DNA of 64,000 nucleotides from Amoebidium appalachense (taxonomy: Eukaryota > Ichthyosporea). Below the pieces are notes generated by a model. The model was not told the DNA's origin. It made no database searches and saw only the letters and a program-made list of their open reading frames with translations. The first letter of the stretch is position 1, and the number at the start of each line of letters is the position of its first letter. Shown here one piece after another: positions 30,041-45,236 of this stretch. Made by a program: the position numbers and the translations under genes. The stretch spans positions 4,898,001-4,962,000 of the forward strand of contig CAVNZM010000002.1 in assembly GCA_963693365.1 (NCBI GenBank), given 5' to 3'.

Positions 30041-30895
30041 GGTGTGTGTGTGTGCGTGCGTGCGTGCGTGTGCGTATATGTGTGCGTGTGCGTGGGTGGG
30101 TGGGTGGGTGGCTGCACGTGGGTGTGCAGTGTGTTGTGTGTATGTCTGTGGGTGTGTATGCACGTGTGTGTCGAAAGGGGGGGGGGGGGAGTTGGGGGGG
30201 AAACATTTGGATTGTGCGTGCACATGCATGCATTGCATCAAGACATATTCATGACGTGCCTTGTTGGGTTTGTGCATAAACTTCAAGTTTTATTATTTGT
30301 AGATCAACAATTTCGGCTGTACGGGCAAGGCACTATTGATCATGGAGACCTTCACTTGCAAAAATGGTTATAACTGCTCGTCGCCACCGATAACCATAAT
30401 AAGTAAAATGATTAAAGGTTGTAACTATTTGAATACCTTATCATACGCACAGATCTATAAATAAAACTCGGAGAGCATACACACAAGGTTGATATATACA
30501 AGTGGTTTATGCGGCTTACACGTGTAAATTTCTCGTGTGATCCACAAACAAACATACTGAATACGGTAGAATCTGATTCGAAAAGAGACGCAAAAAAGGC
30601 AGGGTTCGAGTAATTCGTGCCGAGTTCTCTAAACATATACTTCATGGATAATAATACCCATCAATGCTATAGTTAACCAACGTTAGGTGATTTACAGCCA
30701 CAAAATCATACAGGCAGCACTTTCGGCTGAGACCGCATCATAATTAACCCTTCATCATATCCTAGAGGTGTTGATAACGACTAAAAGTACAATCTAACTT
30801 TGTTGCTGATTTACGAAGCAAGGCTGCATTCTTTCCGTTTTTACAGTTCAAATTTCCGGATTTATCTTTTTCCGTCATGTTTCACCGCTACCTGT
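29354..30895. other. Convergent intergenic region between J-domain and PL14 genes
   Basis: Contains one T-to-(GT)-to-G tract (29481-29545), a second (GT)-G tract (29979-30037), and otherwise AT-rich unique sequence with no supported gene. The 3' UTRs of both flanking genes should end here. Confidence 0.5.
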
Positions 30896-31527
30896 CTAGT
30901 CGGCGCACAAAACATAATCATCGTAATCCGCCCACACCGTATCCAAAGGCGCCCATTCCGGTGACATCCCCCCGAAAAACGTCGTCAACAGAAAATTATC
31001 CACCCCAATACTATCCACCAACCTCCACGCAATATCTCGTCTATCCACAACCTTTTCCCCATCCAACCAAGTCTGCAAAATCCCATCCGAGAACCCAACG
31101 ACGTTCATCTTCACCCTCGTAACGACCCTGTGCCATTCGCCGGGAATTACGTGTTCCTTCCATATTTGGTTCTCTCCTCGTCCAATCACATCGTGAGTCT
31201 GTCCGAGGTAATACAGATAATTGGTAGCTACACCATTTTCACGCCACATCATGCTACTTGTCCATCCGTCGTATCCTGTCGGGTGACCGTTACCCAATGG
31301 ACATTTACCTCCGCACAGGCTGCCGGGAAATTTCCCACCCAATATCCACTGCCAGTTTGGAGATAGACGAAATTTGAACGAGAGATATACTTCGTTCTTG
31401 GGCCTGTGTGTGGGTGTGGGTGTGTGTGTGGTTATGTGGGGGGCCGGGGGGAGGGAGAAGGGGGGGGGGGGGGGGGAGTGAGTGAATGAGTCAGAGTGTG
31501 TGAGTGCGTGCGTGAGTGACTGAGTGA

Positions 31528-31605
<78 letters not shown>

Positions 31606-31687
31606 ACCTGTTTTTACTTTATGTTACATCATTTATTCATTTCTTTCATTTACTTTATTCATTTTTTATTATTATTATTATTTTTTT

Positions 31688-31725
<38 letters not shown>

Positions 31726-32587
31726 GGGGGTTGATGTATGCGTTAGAGGGTTGGAAATATGGAGGAGACAACAAAGAGCAACAACAAAACGTCACAAACG
31801 TGGGAAATCCAAAATAAAACAATTTAGGCGTGCAGGCAGAAGACACTTGAACAGAGCCCGTCATCAGGGGGGTTCCTCCACAAAAGCATGGGTTTCGACT
31901 CTTTAACCTCTCGCACGTGGTTCCCAACCCACCCATAGTTTCAACAGCAAAAGGCGAGTCCACCCGCCTTGGCCAAAGACGAGCAGGGTTGTTCAAGAAG
32001 CAGCAATCTAAGAACACAGAGGCTACAAATTCTGCAGGCAGACAAAAACAAAGAAAACAAGCAGAGAGATAGAGCATAAGCCGGGCTTCTACAAAGCTCC
32101 ACGACTCCCTAACCTATAGAGAAGGGGACGGAGGGAGGGGGGGGGGGGAGGGGGGGGGAAGGAGGAGGGGGGCACATGGAGACAGAGAAATAGAGGAGGA
32201 ACTTAAGGGATCCCTTAACCTGGCCACTATTGCTTTGTTAGAGGATTACCCCAGGGGAAGGGGGGTATGAATTAGATGGTGGAAGACATGTGGGTGGAGA
32301 TATGACACCATCCCATTCGGAAAAACCAAAATATAAAAAAAGCAAAAAAAAAACAAAAAAAACAGAAACCTAACAAATGTTACAGGGACAACTTCCCGCG
32401 GATGCCCGCCCCAGGTGGGGGAGGGGGGAGGGGCGGGGAGATAAAAAAAAAAGGGGGGGGGGGGGGGGGGGGGGGAGACATGCCACTCTGTGTGCGCACA
32501 CATGGGCTTTTTATTGTCATTTTGTTCTTATTTTATTTGTGTATTAATGTATTTATTTTTATTTATTTATTTTTTTTTATTTGGGGG

Positions 32588-32620
<33 letters not shown>

Positions 32621-33122
32621 AGGAGGGCAGGGGTGGGTGAGGTGGGGTTGGTGGTTGGGGGATCGGAGGGGGGGTGGAGAGGGGGCGGGGGGGGGGGGGG
32701 GGGGGGGGGGGGGGCTCACTTTGGCTGGATGGCAAACATGAACCGAAGTGTGCATCGAAACCCCACACACCCCTTCTGATACGTCACACGCATGGCGCTC
32801 CCCCCGTTTCCATATCCGGGCACAAAGGAAATTGTCGACCAATTGCGTGAGCCCTTTTCAAACTCATGTCCAAAATCGGCAGTTGCCTTTTTTGTCGTGT
32901 ACTCCTCGCCCAGTTCGCGGTTGTTAAAGTTGACGTGGATTCGCGGAGTCATACCGGTCGGGCAAACAGCTGTGGAGATAAAAACAATATAGATGTGTAA
33001 GTTAATAAATGTTACTATTATACACACATATAACATATACATATATATCGCCACACACGTAAGGAAACTGGGAAAAGCCGTTTTAACGGACAGGGGGCCC
33101 TTGGTGTGTGTGTACACACACA

Positions 33123-33189
<67 letters not shown>

Positions 33190-33708
33190 GTGTGTGTGTG
33201 TGTGTGTTTGTCTGTGTGTGTGCCATGCATTGGATCAAAGAGAAGGAGGGCGGGGGGTGGGTGGAAGGGTGGGTGGGTGGGAGGGAGGAAGGGGAGCAAG
33301 AGAGGGAGTGAGGCCGGGTGGGAGCCAGGGATGGAATGAGAAAGAATTAGAAAGACGGGGAGGGGAGGGGGGGGGGAGGGGGGGGGGGGGCAGGGAGGAA
33401 GGGAGAGGGGAGAAGAAGGGGGGGGTGGGAGGGGGGGAGGGGGGAGAGAAATAAAGAGAGAGATGGTGGGCAGGAGCCAGGGATGGAGGGAGAAAGAAAT
33501 AACGAGCGAGGGGGAAGGGGGGAAAGGGGGGAAGGGGAAGAGGGAGGTAGAGAGAGAGGGGAAGAAGGGGAGGGAGGGGGAGGAGGGGGGAGGGAGGGAG
33601 GGGGGGGGGGGGGGAGGGAGGGAGGGAGGGAGGGAGGGAGGGAGGGAGGGAGGGAGGGAGGGAGGGAGAGAGGGAGAGAGAGGGAGAGGAGGGAGAGAGA
33701 GAGGGGGG

Positions 33709-33781
<73 letters not shown>

Positions 33782-34854
33782 TGAGGGAGTGAGGGAGGGA
33801 GGGAGGGAGGGAGGGAGGGAGGGAGGGAGGGAGGGAGGGAGGGAGAGAGAGAGAGAGAGAGAGGTAGAAGAGAGAAAAAGGGGAGGGGGGGGTGATGTAT
33901 GCGTTAGAGGGTTGGAAATATGGAGGAGACAACAAAGAGCAACAACAAAGCGTCACAAAAGTGGGACCCTCAAAATCAAACAATTTGAGCGTCCAGGCAG
34001 AAGACACTTGAACAGAGCCCATCATCCGGAGGGGGGGGGGGGGGGAGCGAGAAGGGGGGTGGGAGGGAGGGGGGGAGGGGGGGGGGGGTGCTGGCAGGAA
34101 GAGGACGTGAGAACTTGAGGGAAAGTGTTTGTTTTGGGGGAATAGGGAGGAGTGTGTGTGTGTGCTTGGGGGAAGGGGGGGGGAGGGGGGAGGGGGGAGG
34201 GGGGAGGGGGGGAGAGTCTACGGTCAGAATTTCGAGAGTGTGGGGAACAAGGTGATGTAAGATAGGGTACCGAGAGGGGAGGAATAGACCTCCTATTAGT
34301 GCAAAGTGGGAAAAGATGCATAATTCTGAACACTTACGTTTGCACTCACACGTCTCTGCCAAGCACTGTTTTTTCGTTCCTTCACTGGCGCAAACGTCCT
34401 CACACCATCTATTCTTGACCTCTTCGTTCCCTCTTGCTCCATACTTGTACCCCTGACCACATGTAAAAACATCACTTTTCCCTCTGCTTTCATCCACGTC
34501 AAAAACCGGTGCCGGATCTCTCGGTAGAAGACATGTGCAGATGCCTCCGAGTAAACCCAACGGCGAGCAAACTTTCTGGGAAAAAGAACTACAAACGGCT
34601 GTGCAGAATGAGCTCGGAATGTCGTGTGCCCCGACCCTCTCATAGAATCTGTTTGGGCAGAACACTACGGGTCTGTTTGCGTGAGTGGGTAAGCCGTTGT
34701 CATATATGTATGATTTATAGAACAGAACGAGAAAAACTAAGGCTATAACGGTCTGTGTGGGCCGCCTTCGGAAAGCCAGTGATATATAAAGTGGGATCCC
34801 CCCAGGCATGACGATGTGCTTTTGGTTCAAGTCGGTTTTGTTTGTAGATTTCAT
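30896..34854 (-). CDS. Polysaccharide lyase family 14-like protein with N-terminal signal anchor
   Basis: Exons (minus): 34854-34338, 32969-32720, 31403-30896, phases 1 and 2 agree, 424 residues, TAG at 30896. The C-terminal 240 residues carry the hallmarks of PL14 (alginate/glucuronan-type lyases): YLSFKFRLSPNWQW leading to GGKFPG (about 278-283), MMWRENG followed by NYLYY (307-321), PGEWHRVVTRVKMN, a WLDGEKV turn, and TTFFGG with PEWAP and DDYVL at the end. These strands hold the Lys, Arg and Tyr residues associated with beta-elimination in the family; substrate cannot be told from sequence. Residues 35-51 (VIALVFLVLFYKSYIY) form a single hydrophobic segment after a basic stretch RRRP, so a type II membrane protein with the lyase outside or in the lumen is likely. 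A Cys-rich stem (about 65-175, some 15 Cys) lies between. A splice acceptor lies directly upstream at about 34879 and the frame stays open to it, so the true start could be further 5'. Confidence 0.8.
31733..31872 (-). mobile_element. Type B short interspersed element
   Basis: Closely matches the 1812 copy over 135 nt. Its poly-C end (poly-G on plus, 31691-31732) is followed by an A run (T on plus). In a PL14 gene intron. Confidence 0.65.
33106..33222. repeat. (AC)n flanked by (GT)n, self-complementary
   Basis: GTGTGTGTACACACAC on the left and CACACATGTGTGTG on the right allow hairpin folding; in a PL14 gene intron. Confidence 0.85.
33485..33870 (+). repeat. Long homopurine region with (GGGA)n and (GA)n
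   Basis: Almost pure purines on the plus strand, with GGGA repeats at 33615-33670 and 33790-33845 around a GA block. Mirror symmetry is expected for such tracts. Confidence 0.9.
33893..34030 (-). mobile_element. Type B short interspersed element
   Basis: Closely matches the 1812 copy; flanked by G-rich runs on both sides (plus strand). In a PL14 gene intron. Confidence 0.65.
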
Positions 34855-37041
<2,187 letters not shown>

Positions 37042-37068
37042 TTTGGCGCCACGTGATTTGTAACCAAT
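37042..37068 (+). promoter_or_regulatory. E2F-like, E-box and CCAAT cluster upstream of p53 gene
   Basis: TTTGGCGC (37042-37049, E2F-type), CACGTG (37050-37055, E-box) and CCAAT (37064-37068) lie within 27 nt, about 470 nt before the p53-family ATG. The cluster is in low-repeat sequence. Factor identity and use are inferred. Confidence 0.35.
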
Positions 37069-37537
37069 CAAAGATTATGCGAGAGTAGGGCAAAATATCA
37101 ACCCCATCATTATCAAATTCAGGAAATTAGAATCAGTAATACGAGCTTTTACAACCTCATTTTGTAACTTTCCGACTTACCTAAACAAAAGTATCAGACT
37201 TTTAGGGGGCGCTATTACCGGTAAATTTCGCCTGTATATAAACGGGGCTGGTAGCGGTCAAGTTGACTTTGACACATCAGTGCAAAAAAGAATTGTGTTG
37301 TAAGATTCATAAGTAGGATAGATATTGAATGAACGGTTAGTTTTTCTCTGATCCCAAATGTGTTTGTATATTGAACAGTTGTTATGTTTGGTGTTGCGCC
37401 GTGGTTCATGAAAAAACGCCACACTCACCTCTGACATAGTCCACTGCATTTCTCAAGACTGTTGCCACTGTAAGCTGTTCTTTCTACGTATACTCTACTT
37501 TCTATGGTGTCAACGGGCGAACGAAGGAAACAAGAAA

Positions 37538-40500
37538 ATGGCTGCCCCCCCGCCCCCCGAGAACATGGCGCCTTTCAGGAGCATCAGTAGCTTTTTCCCG
37601 TCACTGCCAAAATCCATGACCGAGTAAGCGTGTGGGTTTTAAAACTACGTGCTTCTGTCCTTGTGTGTGCGTGTTCGTTTGTGCAATCGTGCTTGTGTGC
37701 GTGCTCATGTTCGTTTGGTTTGCGTCTGTTTTCGTGTGGTTGTGTTATGCTTTCTGTGTGTGTGCGTGTCTGTGTGCGTGTCTGCGTGTATGCGTGTGGC
37801 CATGTTACGACCTGCGTCTGGTGTTGTCAATGCTGCACTTATCTGCAGGCTTTTGTCCTGCTATATGCATGTGTGTGTGTATGTGTGTGTGCTGGTGTGT
37901 GTGTGGTCTAATGATTCCGCACAGTCCTGCCTTCACGTTATTGCTTGTTTTTACGTGCTTGAACAATCCTGCTTCTACGATCTTCGCCTTTGAATGGCTT
38001 TCAGTTCTCCCTTTATAGCAAGCTAAGATGCTACAGTACCTTTCGAGTAAAGCAATACCTGGGTTAACTAGACATCTACCGCTAGGGTGTACCGATTTTG
38101 GGTATGTGCTCGCCTCAGATTGGAAGAACGTCGTTTTTGTCGTATTTATATTGTCCTTGAGGGACTGATATAGCCAGTGTCCGTTGTATAGGATGTGGTT
38201 TATGCATCATAATGGCTTAATGGTGTTTGAAAATTAAACATCACCACATGGGTACTTAAACCTCGTGATATGCAGAATCATCCACGAGATGGCACAAACA
38301 GAGACCCCTGATGGTGGCTCGGTTGTTTGTGAGATTGAGGGCCCCCTACCGGCCCAAGAGTACAGCATAGATCCCAGACTTTTACAGGGTGCCCCGGACA
38401 TGAACTTTTTGCAGCCCCAGATGCAGTTGCAGTGGTCTATGGTGGCTCAGGTGTGTGTGTGTGTGTGTGTGTGTACGTGGTTACGTTTTTCCATGGTGTG
38501 TTTTTGGGTTCGTTTTGTGTTGTTCGTTTCATGCCATGTCATGTGCATGTAGATGGGGTGGTTTGTTTTGTGTGTTTCGCAGGATGCCCGTGTGTGCAGT
38601 GTGTGCGGGTGGGTATATGTGTAACTTTTCGGCCGCCGCTAGTACTTGTGAATGTGTGTCTCTGGTGTTTAACCAATCTGGGGGGGGGGGGAGGGGGGGG
38701 GGGGGGTGGTTACCGAATGTATTTGTTTTTGGAAAGAAACAGACAAAGGGGAAAGGGGGGGCGTGGGGACCACAAAGTAGACTCGACGTCTTGTGGTGTC
38801 ATAGTATTCGGTGTTTTTGGTTTTTGTTGTCAGGAGTAATATGACATTAGGCTAGTATTGTTGATTTTATTACCATTACTGTTGTTGTGTTTGGGGATTC
38901 CAGGTGTAAGAATTTTTTGGTAACTTGTTCGCATCAGGAAGCCAACCCCCTGCCAGCTCTGATGGTGCCGCAGCCAAGCATGATGCTCAATGAACACAAT
39001 TTCAAAGGGCGGTTTGGGTTCGATGTCGATTTTGGCTCACAGGCTACAGACAAGAAGTCCAAGACAAAGGTGTGTGTGTCTGTGTGTGTCTCTCTGTGTG
39101 TGTGTGTGTGTGTGTGTGTACGCGTCCTGCGTGTGTGACGTGTCTTCGGTTTGTGGGTGTGGGGGTTGGGTGGCTGTGTAGATTGGGTTTGGGTGTAGGT
39201 TGGGTGGGTGTGTGGGCCCGCTGTTTGAGCAAGGGTGGTCTTTGTTTTCTTGTCAAGAATCGACCGGCACTGTTTCAATCTCTTTCGACTGGCTGTATAA
39301 TACCCCTCAATCCATCAAGGAAGGCACCAACGATCTCACACATTTTTCCCCGTTCATGGGAAAAAAAAATCACAACTCGCCGAATGGTGCATATAAAACG
39401 ACTTGGGTTTCAGAAAGGAGGCACCAACTAACCAATCCACCCATTCCCCCCCCCAACATTAGGGGGCTCCAAAGATGGATTTCCAACAAATTTCCCACGG
39501 TTTATAAAAAGGAACGAACCAATCAACTCACACGCTTTTTTCCATATTGTAGGTTGGGTGGGTGTGTGGGCCCGCTGTTTGAGCAAGGGTGGTCTTTGTT
39601 TTCTTGTCAAGAATCGACCGGCACTGTTTCAATCTCTATCGACTGGCTGTATAATACCCCTCAATCCATTAAGGAAGGCACCAACGATCTCACACATTTT
39701 TCCCCGTTCATGGGGAAAAAAATCACAACTCGCCGAATGGTGCATATAAAACGACTTGGGTTTCAGAAAGAAGGCACCAACTAACCAATCCACCCATTTC
39801 CCCCCCCCCACATTAGGGGGCATTAAAGATGGATTTCCAACAAATTTCCCACGGTTTTAAAAAGGGAACGAACCAACCAACTCACACGCTTTTTTCCATA
39901 TTAGGGAGTCACGTGGATGTATGCCGAGAAGGACGACCAGCTCTACGTCAACATCCAAGTGTGTGTGCCCGTCGGGCTGCAGTTTGCAAAGGACCCCACC
40001 TCAGGTGAATTTCCACCAAAGGGATCTTATGTGAGGGTTAAGGTCCTCTATAAGAACCCGGACGATGTTTACCAGCCCGTCACGAGGTGCGCCAACCATG
40101 GTGCGTGTCCCCCCCCCCCCCTCCCCCCCCCCCTTCTTATTGTTATTATGTTCCCCTCCTTTTTTTGCCCTCCGAGTCCTTGTGTGTGTGTGGTGTGTGG
40201 TGTGTGTGTTTTCTATTTCTTCGTTCCCCCCCCCCCCCTTCTTTTTTTTTTTTTTTTTTTTTTTTTTGTGGTGGTGGTGGTGGGGGGGGGGGGGGGGTGT
40301 CTTGTATGCGTGTGGGTGTTGTTGTCGTTGTTGCAACAAGATTTGTGTACATTTGTTTCTAATGAACCCGAACGCCCCTGTTGGATAAAGGTTCTTTTTT
40401 CATTTTTTCTGATTAATATTGTTGTTAACAAAATTGTCTTTCTCGTTGGCGTTTTCTGAGGGTGTGTTTTTAAGGTATGGGAGTGTTTGTGTGTGTTTGC

Positions 40501-40730
40501 GCTTAACCTTTCCACTGACCAACTGTGTGCACATACGTACCAAACATGTGTTAATTCTCTATTATTAACCCCAACTCATCTGCTCTCCTTTTATCCAGTG
40601 GATATGAAGGACTGTCCCCCAGACCAGATCATCAAACTGGAGAATCTGAGCGTCACCAACGAGCGAGATCAGTTGGACCACATGACTGCAAAAGTCCCCT
40701 ACGACAAAATAAAATCAGTGCGTAACAACC

Positions 40731-40761
<31 letters not shown>

Positions 40762-41022
40762 AAAAAAAAAAAAGGGAAAGAGAAAAAAGAAAGAAAGAAA
40801 GAAAGAAAGAGAAGAGGAGGAGGGGGAGAAAAAAAAGAAGGAAAGGGGGGAGGGGGGAGGGGGGGGGAATAACACCTTCAAACACGCCCACCAATCTTAA
40901 CACATCCGCGCACACATATGCACTACAACCACCACCACAATCACACGACTCTTTGCATTGTGACGTCTGCCTGCTTAACCAACCCTGCTCGTTCCTGGTG
41001 AAGACGGATGGGACAATTAGTT

Positions 41023-41057
<35 letters not shown>

Positions 41058-41145
41058 CACACACACACTGACCCTCCTCTCCCCCATCTCCCCCCCCCCT
41101 CCCCCCCAACCTCCCGTTCCCCTCCGTCACAAACACACACACAAG

Positions 41146-41243
<98 letters not shown>

Positions 41244-41390
41244 ACAGTCGCCACAACTGCGTGTCAAGTACATGTGCTTCTCATCGTGCCCAGCAATCAA
41301 GCAGAGGCCCATCGTTACCGTGTTCACTTTGGAGGCGCCCTCTGGACAGATACTGGGGAAGAGGACCGTCAGCACAAAGTGTGTGTGTAC

Positions 41391-41421
<31 letters not shown>

Positions 41422-41802
41422 GGGGGGGGAGGGCGCCGGCACACACGTGTGCGTGTGGGTCTGCGTGTGTGTTCCCCTCGGGATGGGGAAAGGTTTTTGT
41501 TGTTTTTTTGCACACGGGGGGGGGGGGGGGGGGGGGGGGGGAGATGGAGGGGCACAAAACAAAGTCAGTAAGATATCGATGGCTTTGTGGGGTTGCTTTT
41601 GGTGGGGGGGGGGGGGGGGGGGTCTGTTTGTGGTTTGTGGTGTGTTCCCCATAGATGTGCAGGTGAAATAGGTGTGTGTGTGGTGTGAGGGAGGGAAGAA
41701 GCGGGGGGGGGGGGGGGGGGGGGGGGGACTGGGCTAATGGTGCATTGTGCTTTGGATATGTTGGTGTTTGCCGCTGTATATGTGCGGTCGGTTTCTTTGT
41801 CA

Positions 41803-41834
<32 letters not shown>

Positions 41835-42056
41835 CCTGCATGCTGTGCGACCTTTACCCAACCTCCTTTCCCTTAGTCCTTCTCATTCTTGTGTGTCCTT
41901 TAGTAAGCTCCTTTCTTTTCGGTCCCCGCTCCCCCCCCCCCCCCCCCCCCCTTTTTTTTTTTTTTTTTTCAAATAAGGATCTGTGCATGTCCGGGTCGGG
42001 ACTACAAGAAAGATCATCCGGAGGAAGACAGGCCAAGAAGAAAAACGTACGCACAA

Positions 42057-42089
<33 letters not shown>

Positions 42090-42493
42090 CCTTTCTGTCT
42101 CTCTCTATATCTCCCTCCCCTCGCATTCCCCTGCACACCATCAACACACACATGCATTGACACAACACATATAATGTATTTTACCTAACTCTCTTGAAAG
42201 GAACCCCGCCGCGGTCAGCAAAATCGACACGAATCACGTGTATATAACACGTGCGGATGCATAGAAACACGCCGTTTTCTTTTATGGCACACAAACAAAG
42301 ACATATATACATGTGTTTGTTGCATTTTTATCCACTAAAACCGCTTCTAATGATTTTTTTCTATTTTTCAAACCTGGCCGATTTTGGCTTCTGGGCGACG
42401 GCTCGGGGTTAAGCTTTCGGCCTCAGTTCTGCACTGCCTGCCTATCGTGCACAATTTCCGGTGATTATGGTGTCCGAAACAGAGAGTAGTGAC

Positions 42494-42529
<36 letters not shown>

Positions 42530-42883
42530 TCCTTTCCCGTGCACCCGAAAAATCGTTCTGCTTGAGTGGTTACAAGACAAACACAAATCCATCGGCCCCA
42601 GCACATGCAGACCCTGTGTGGGAAGGATGGTGGGTGGCATGGTTAGATAGAAGGAGGTACAGAAAATGGAGAGATAATTGGGGTGGGAGGAGGGGATAGG
42701 TGTGTGTGTGTGTGTGTGTGTGTACGTGTGTTTGCATATGTGTGTGGGTGTGGGTGTTTAAGGTGTGGAGGGTATTTGGCCACTTAAGGGTTTGTGTGTG
42801 CAGGCGTGCCAAGAAGGATGTTGATGCGGACATGTCGGATGCTCAGAGCCACGTCTCCCCTGCACGTATGTGCCAGCGCACAG

Positions 42884-42923
<40 letters not shown>

Positions 42924-42994
42924 CTCGACACGTGCTCACGTGTTTATGAATGCACGTACACAAAAAATGCATGCAAACTCTAAAAGAGTGCACA

Positions 42995-43035
<41 letters not shown>

Positions 43036-43717
43036 GTTACCCTAAGGTTGACCTGTCCCCACCCCTCGCCTCTCCCCCCCCCCTCCCCCCCCCCCCCTCC
43101 CCCCCCCCCCCCCCCCCCCCCCCCCAAACACACACACATACACACACACGCACACCTCAACCTCGTGTGTCAGATATTCAGTTCACATGCAATATATCCG
43201 ACATAGAAGGCCTAGGACAGTCAAGAATATTCAAGATTTTGTTCTTCGTAAGAGTAGACGTGGACGTTCCGTTGTGTGACGTCATTTTGGCATCAGCGGT
43301 ACGTCATATATCCGTCAGAATGTACGATTGGCTTTGACTAGATATGGTGTTATTTCTAGCACTTAAATTTACATAATTGCTTTAAAAAGAAATCCTTCAC
43401 CAGAACATAAATATACGTATCTTTACCTTAAGATATACTATTTTTGGCCTTTGAGTTACAACTGTTTAGTTGCCTGCCACAAAAATACTGACCTATTTTT
43501 TTGGCATTGCAGCCGCTGTTGAACCAAATGCGAAACCGCAAATGCAGCTTTATACTATACACAGGCAGGTATGTGTGTGTTCCTGTTGTGAATGTGTGTC
43601 AGTTTGTCCGTGCATGCTTGTGTAGGTGCCTTTGTGTGTGGGGGGATGTACGTGTGAGTGTGTGCACGCTTGTGTGTGTGTGCTCGCGGGCGCCCCGCCA
43701 GGGGCGATGAAGGCGAT

Positions 43718-43748
<31 letters not shown>

Positions 43749-44528
43749 AAATATTTTCTCCTCCATCAGGGGTCTGGTTAGAAATTGTGGTCGTTGCATG
43801 AATTTTCTCTGTAGGTCCACGTGTATAGGTATGTGTTTGTGTGTGTGTGCTGCACGTGTTTGTGGTTTTGCAGCAAGCCATATACACTGGCATCGTAAAA
43901 AAAAATGCAGAATTAAGACACACACATACACAGACAGGCATTCACCGACACAAAACGGTTCGCTCGCCGACGCCCTTGCACACTCTCCTGTTCCTCCCAC
44001 TCGTCCCTTCTCTTTCCCCTTTTTCTTATATTTCTTTCTTTCTCTCTCCCTCTCTCCCTCTCTTTCTTTCTACCTTTCTCTCTTTCCTTCTTTCTTTATT
44101 TCTTCCCCCTCCCCCCCCCCCTCCCTCCCCCCCTTTTCTTTTGTTTTGCTTTTTTCCCCCAGGTGATGACACTTGAAACCTACAACACGGTCCAGCGAAT
44201 CATCGACCAAGCAAACATAGTGGACAGCATTCAGCTAAACCCATCACACCCCTTGCACCACACTTTCGCCTCCTTTCAAAATGTCGATCCGCCGATTGTT
44301 TTGAATTTAACTTCGAACACAAATGCAAACGGGCAGCTCCCCAATAATGCAACGGTGCCAAAGTATGGTGTGCCGAGAAAGGGGAAAGAGGAGGAGTGGA
44401 AGGATGTGCCCAGGGCCAAGACACCGGGTGTGTGGGTGTGGGTGGCCGTGTGTGGGTGTGTTTGTGATTGTGTGTGTGTGTCTGTGCGTCTGTGTGTGTG
44501 TGTGTGTGTGTGTGTGACTGTGTCTATA

Positions 44529-44593
<65 letters not shown>

Positions 44594-44636
44594 TGGGGGG
44601 GGGGGGGCGTGTGGGTGTGTGACTGTGTGGTTGGTT

Positions 44637-44693
<57 letters not shown>

Positions 44694-45185
44694 GAGTGTT
44701 GGTGTGGGTGGGTGTGTGGATGGGTTGGTGTGTGTGTGTGTGCGACTGTGTGGGTGTGTGGGTGTGGGTGTTATGCGTGTGTGTGGGTGGGTGTGTGGGT
44801 GTGGGTGTTATGCTGTGTGTGTGTGTGTGTGTGTGTGCATGTGTTCATGTGTGCTCACTTGGGTGCGTACGTGTATGTATGTGTGTGCCCAAGGGTATGT
44901 TGCTATCGAAGCAGGGTGTACGTTGTCTGTATGTGTGGCGGTGGTGGTGGTGGTGGGGTGGGTGTGTGGGTTCTGGGGGGAGGGGAGGTGGGGGGGGGGG
45001 GGGGGGGGGGAAGGGATTGCTTTTACATATACACACATTAGCATACACTTCTTGTTCCCCCGTGTGTGTGTATATTGAGCTTTTGATGACGCTCCCGAGG
45101 TTTTGATACCCCAAACCATACAGCTTCACCTCTTTCTTCTCTTACACTGGCCCCCTAAAATCACCCGTTTGCTGATTCGTATAGA

Positions 45186-45236
<51 letters not shown>

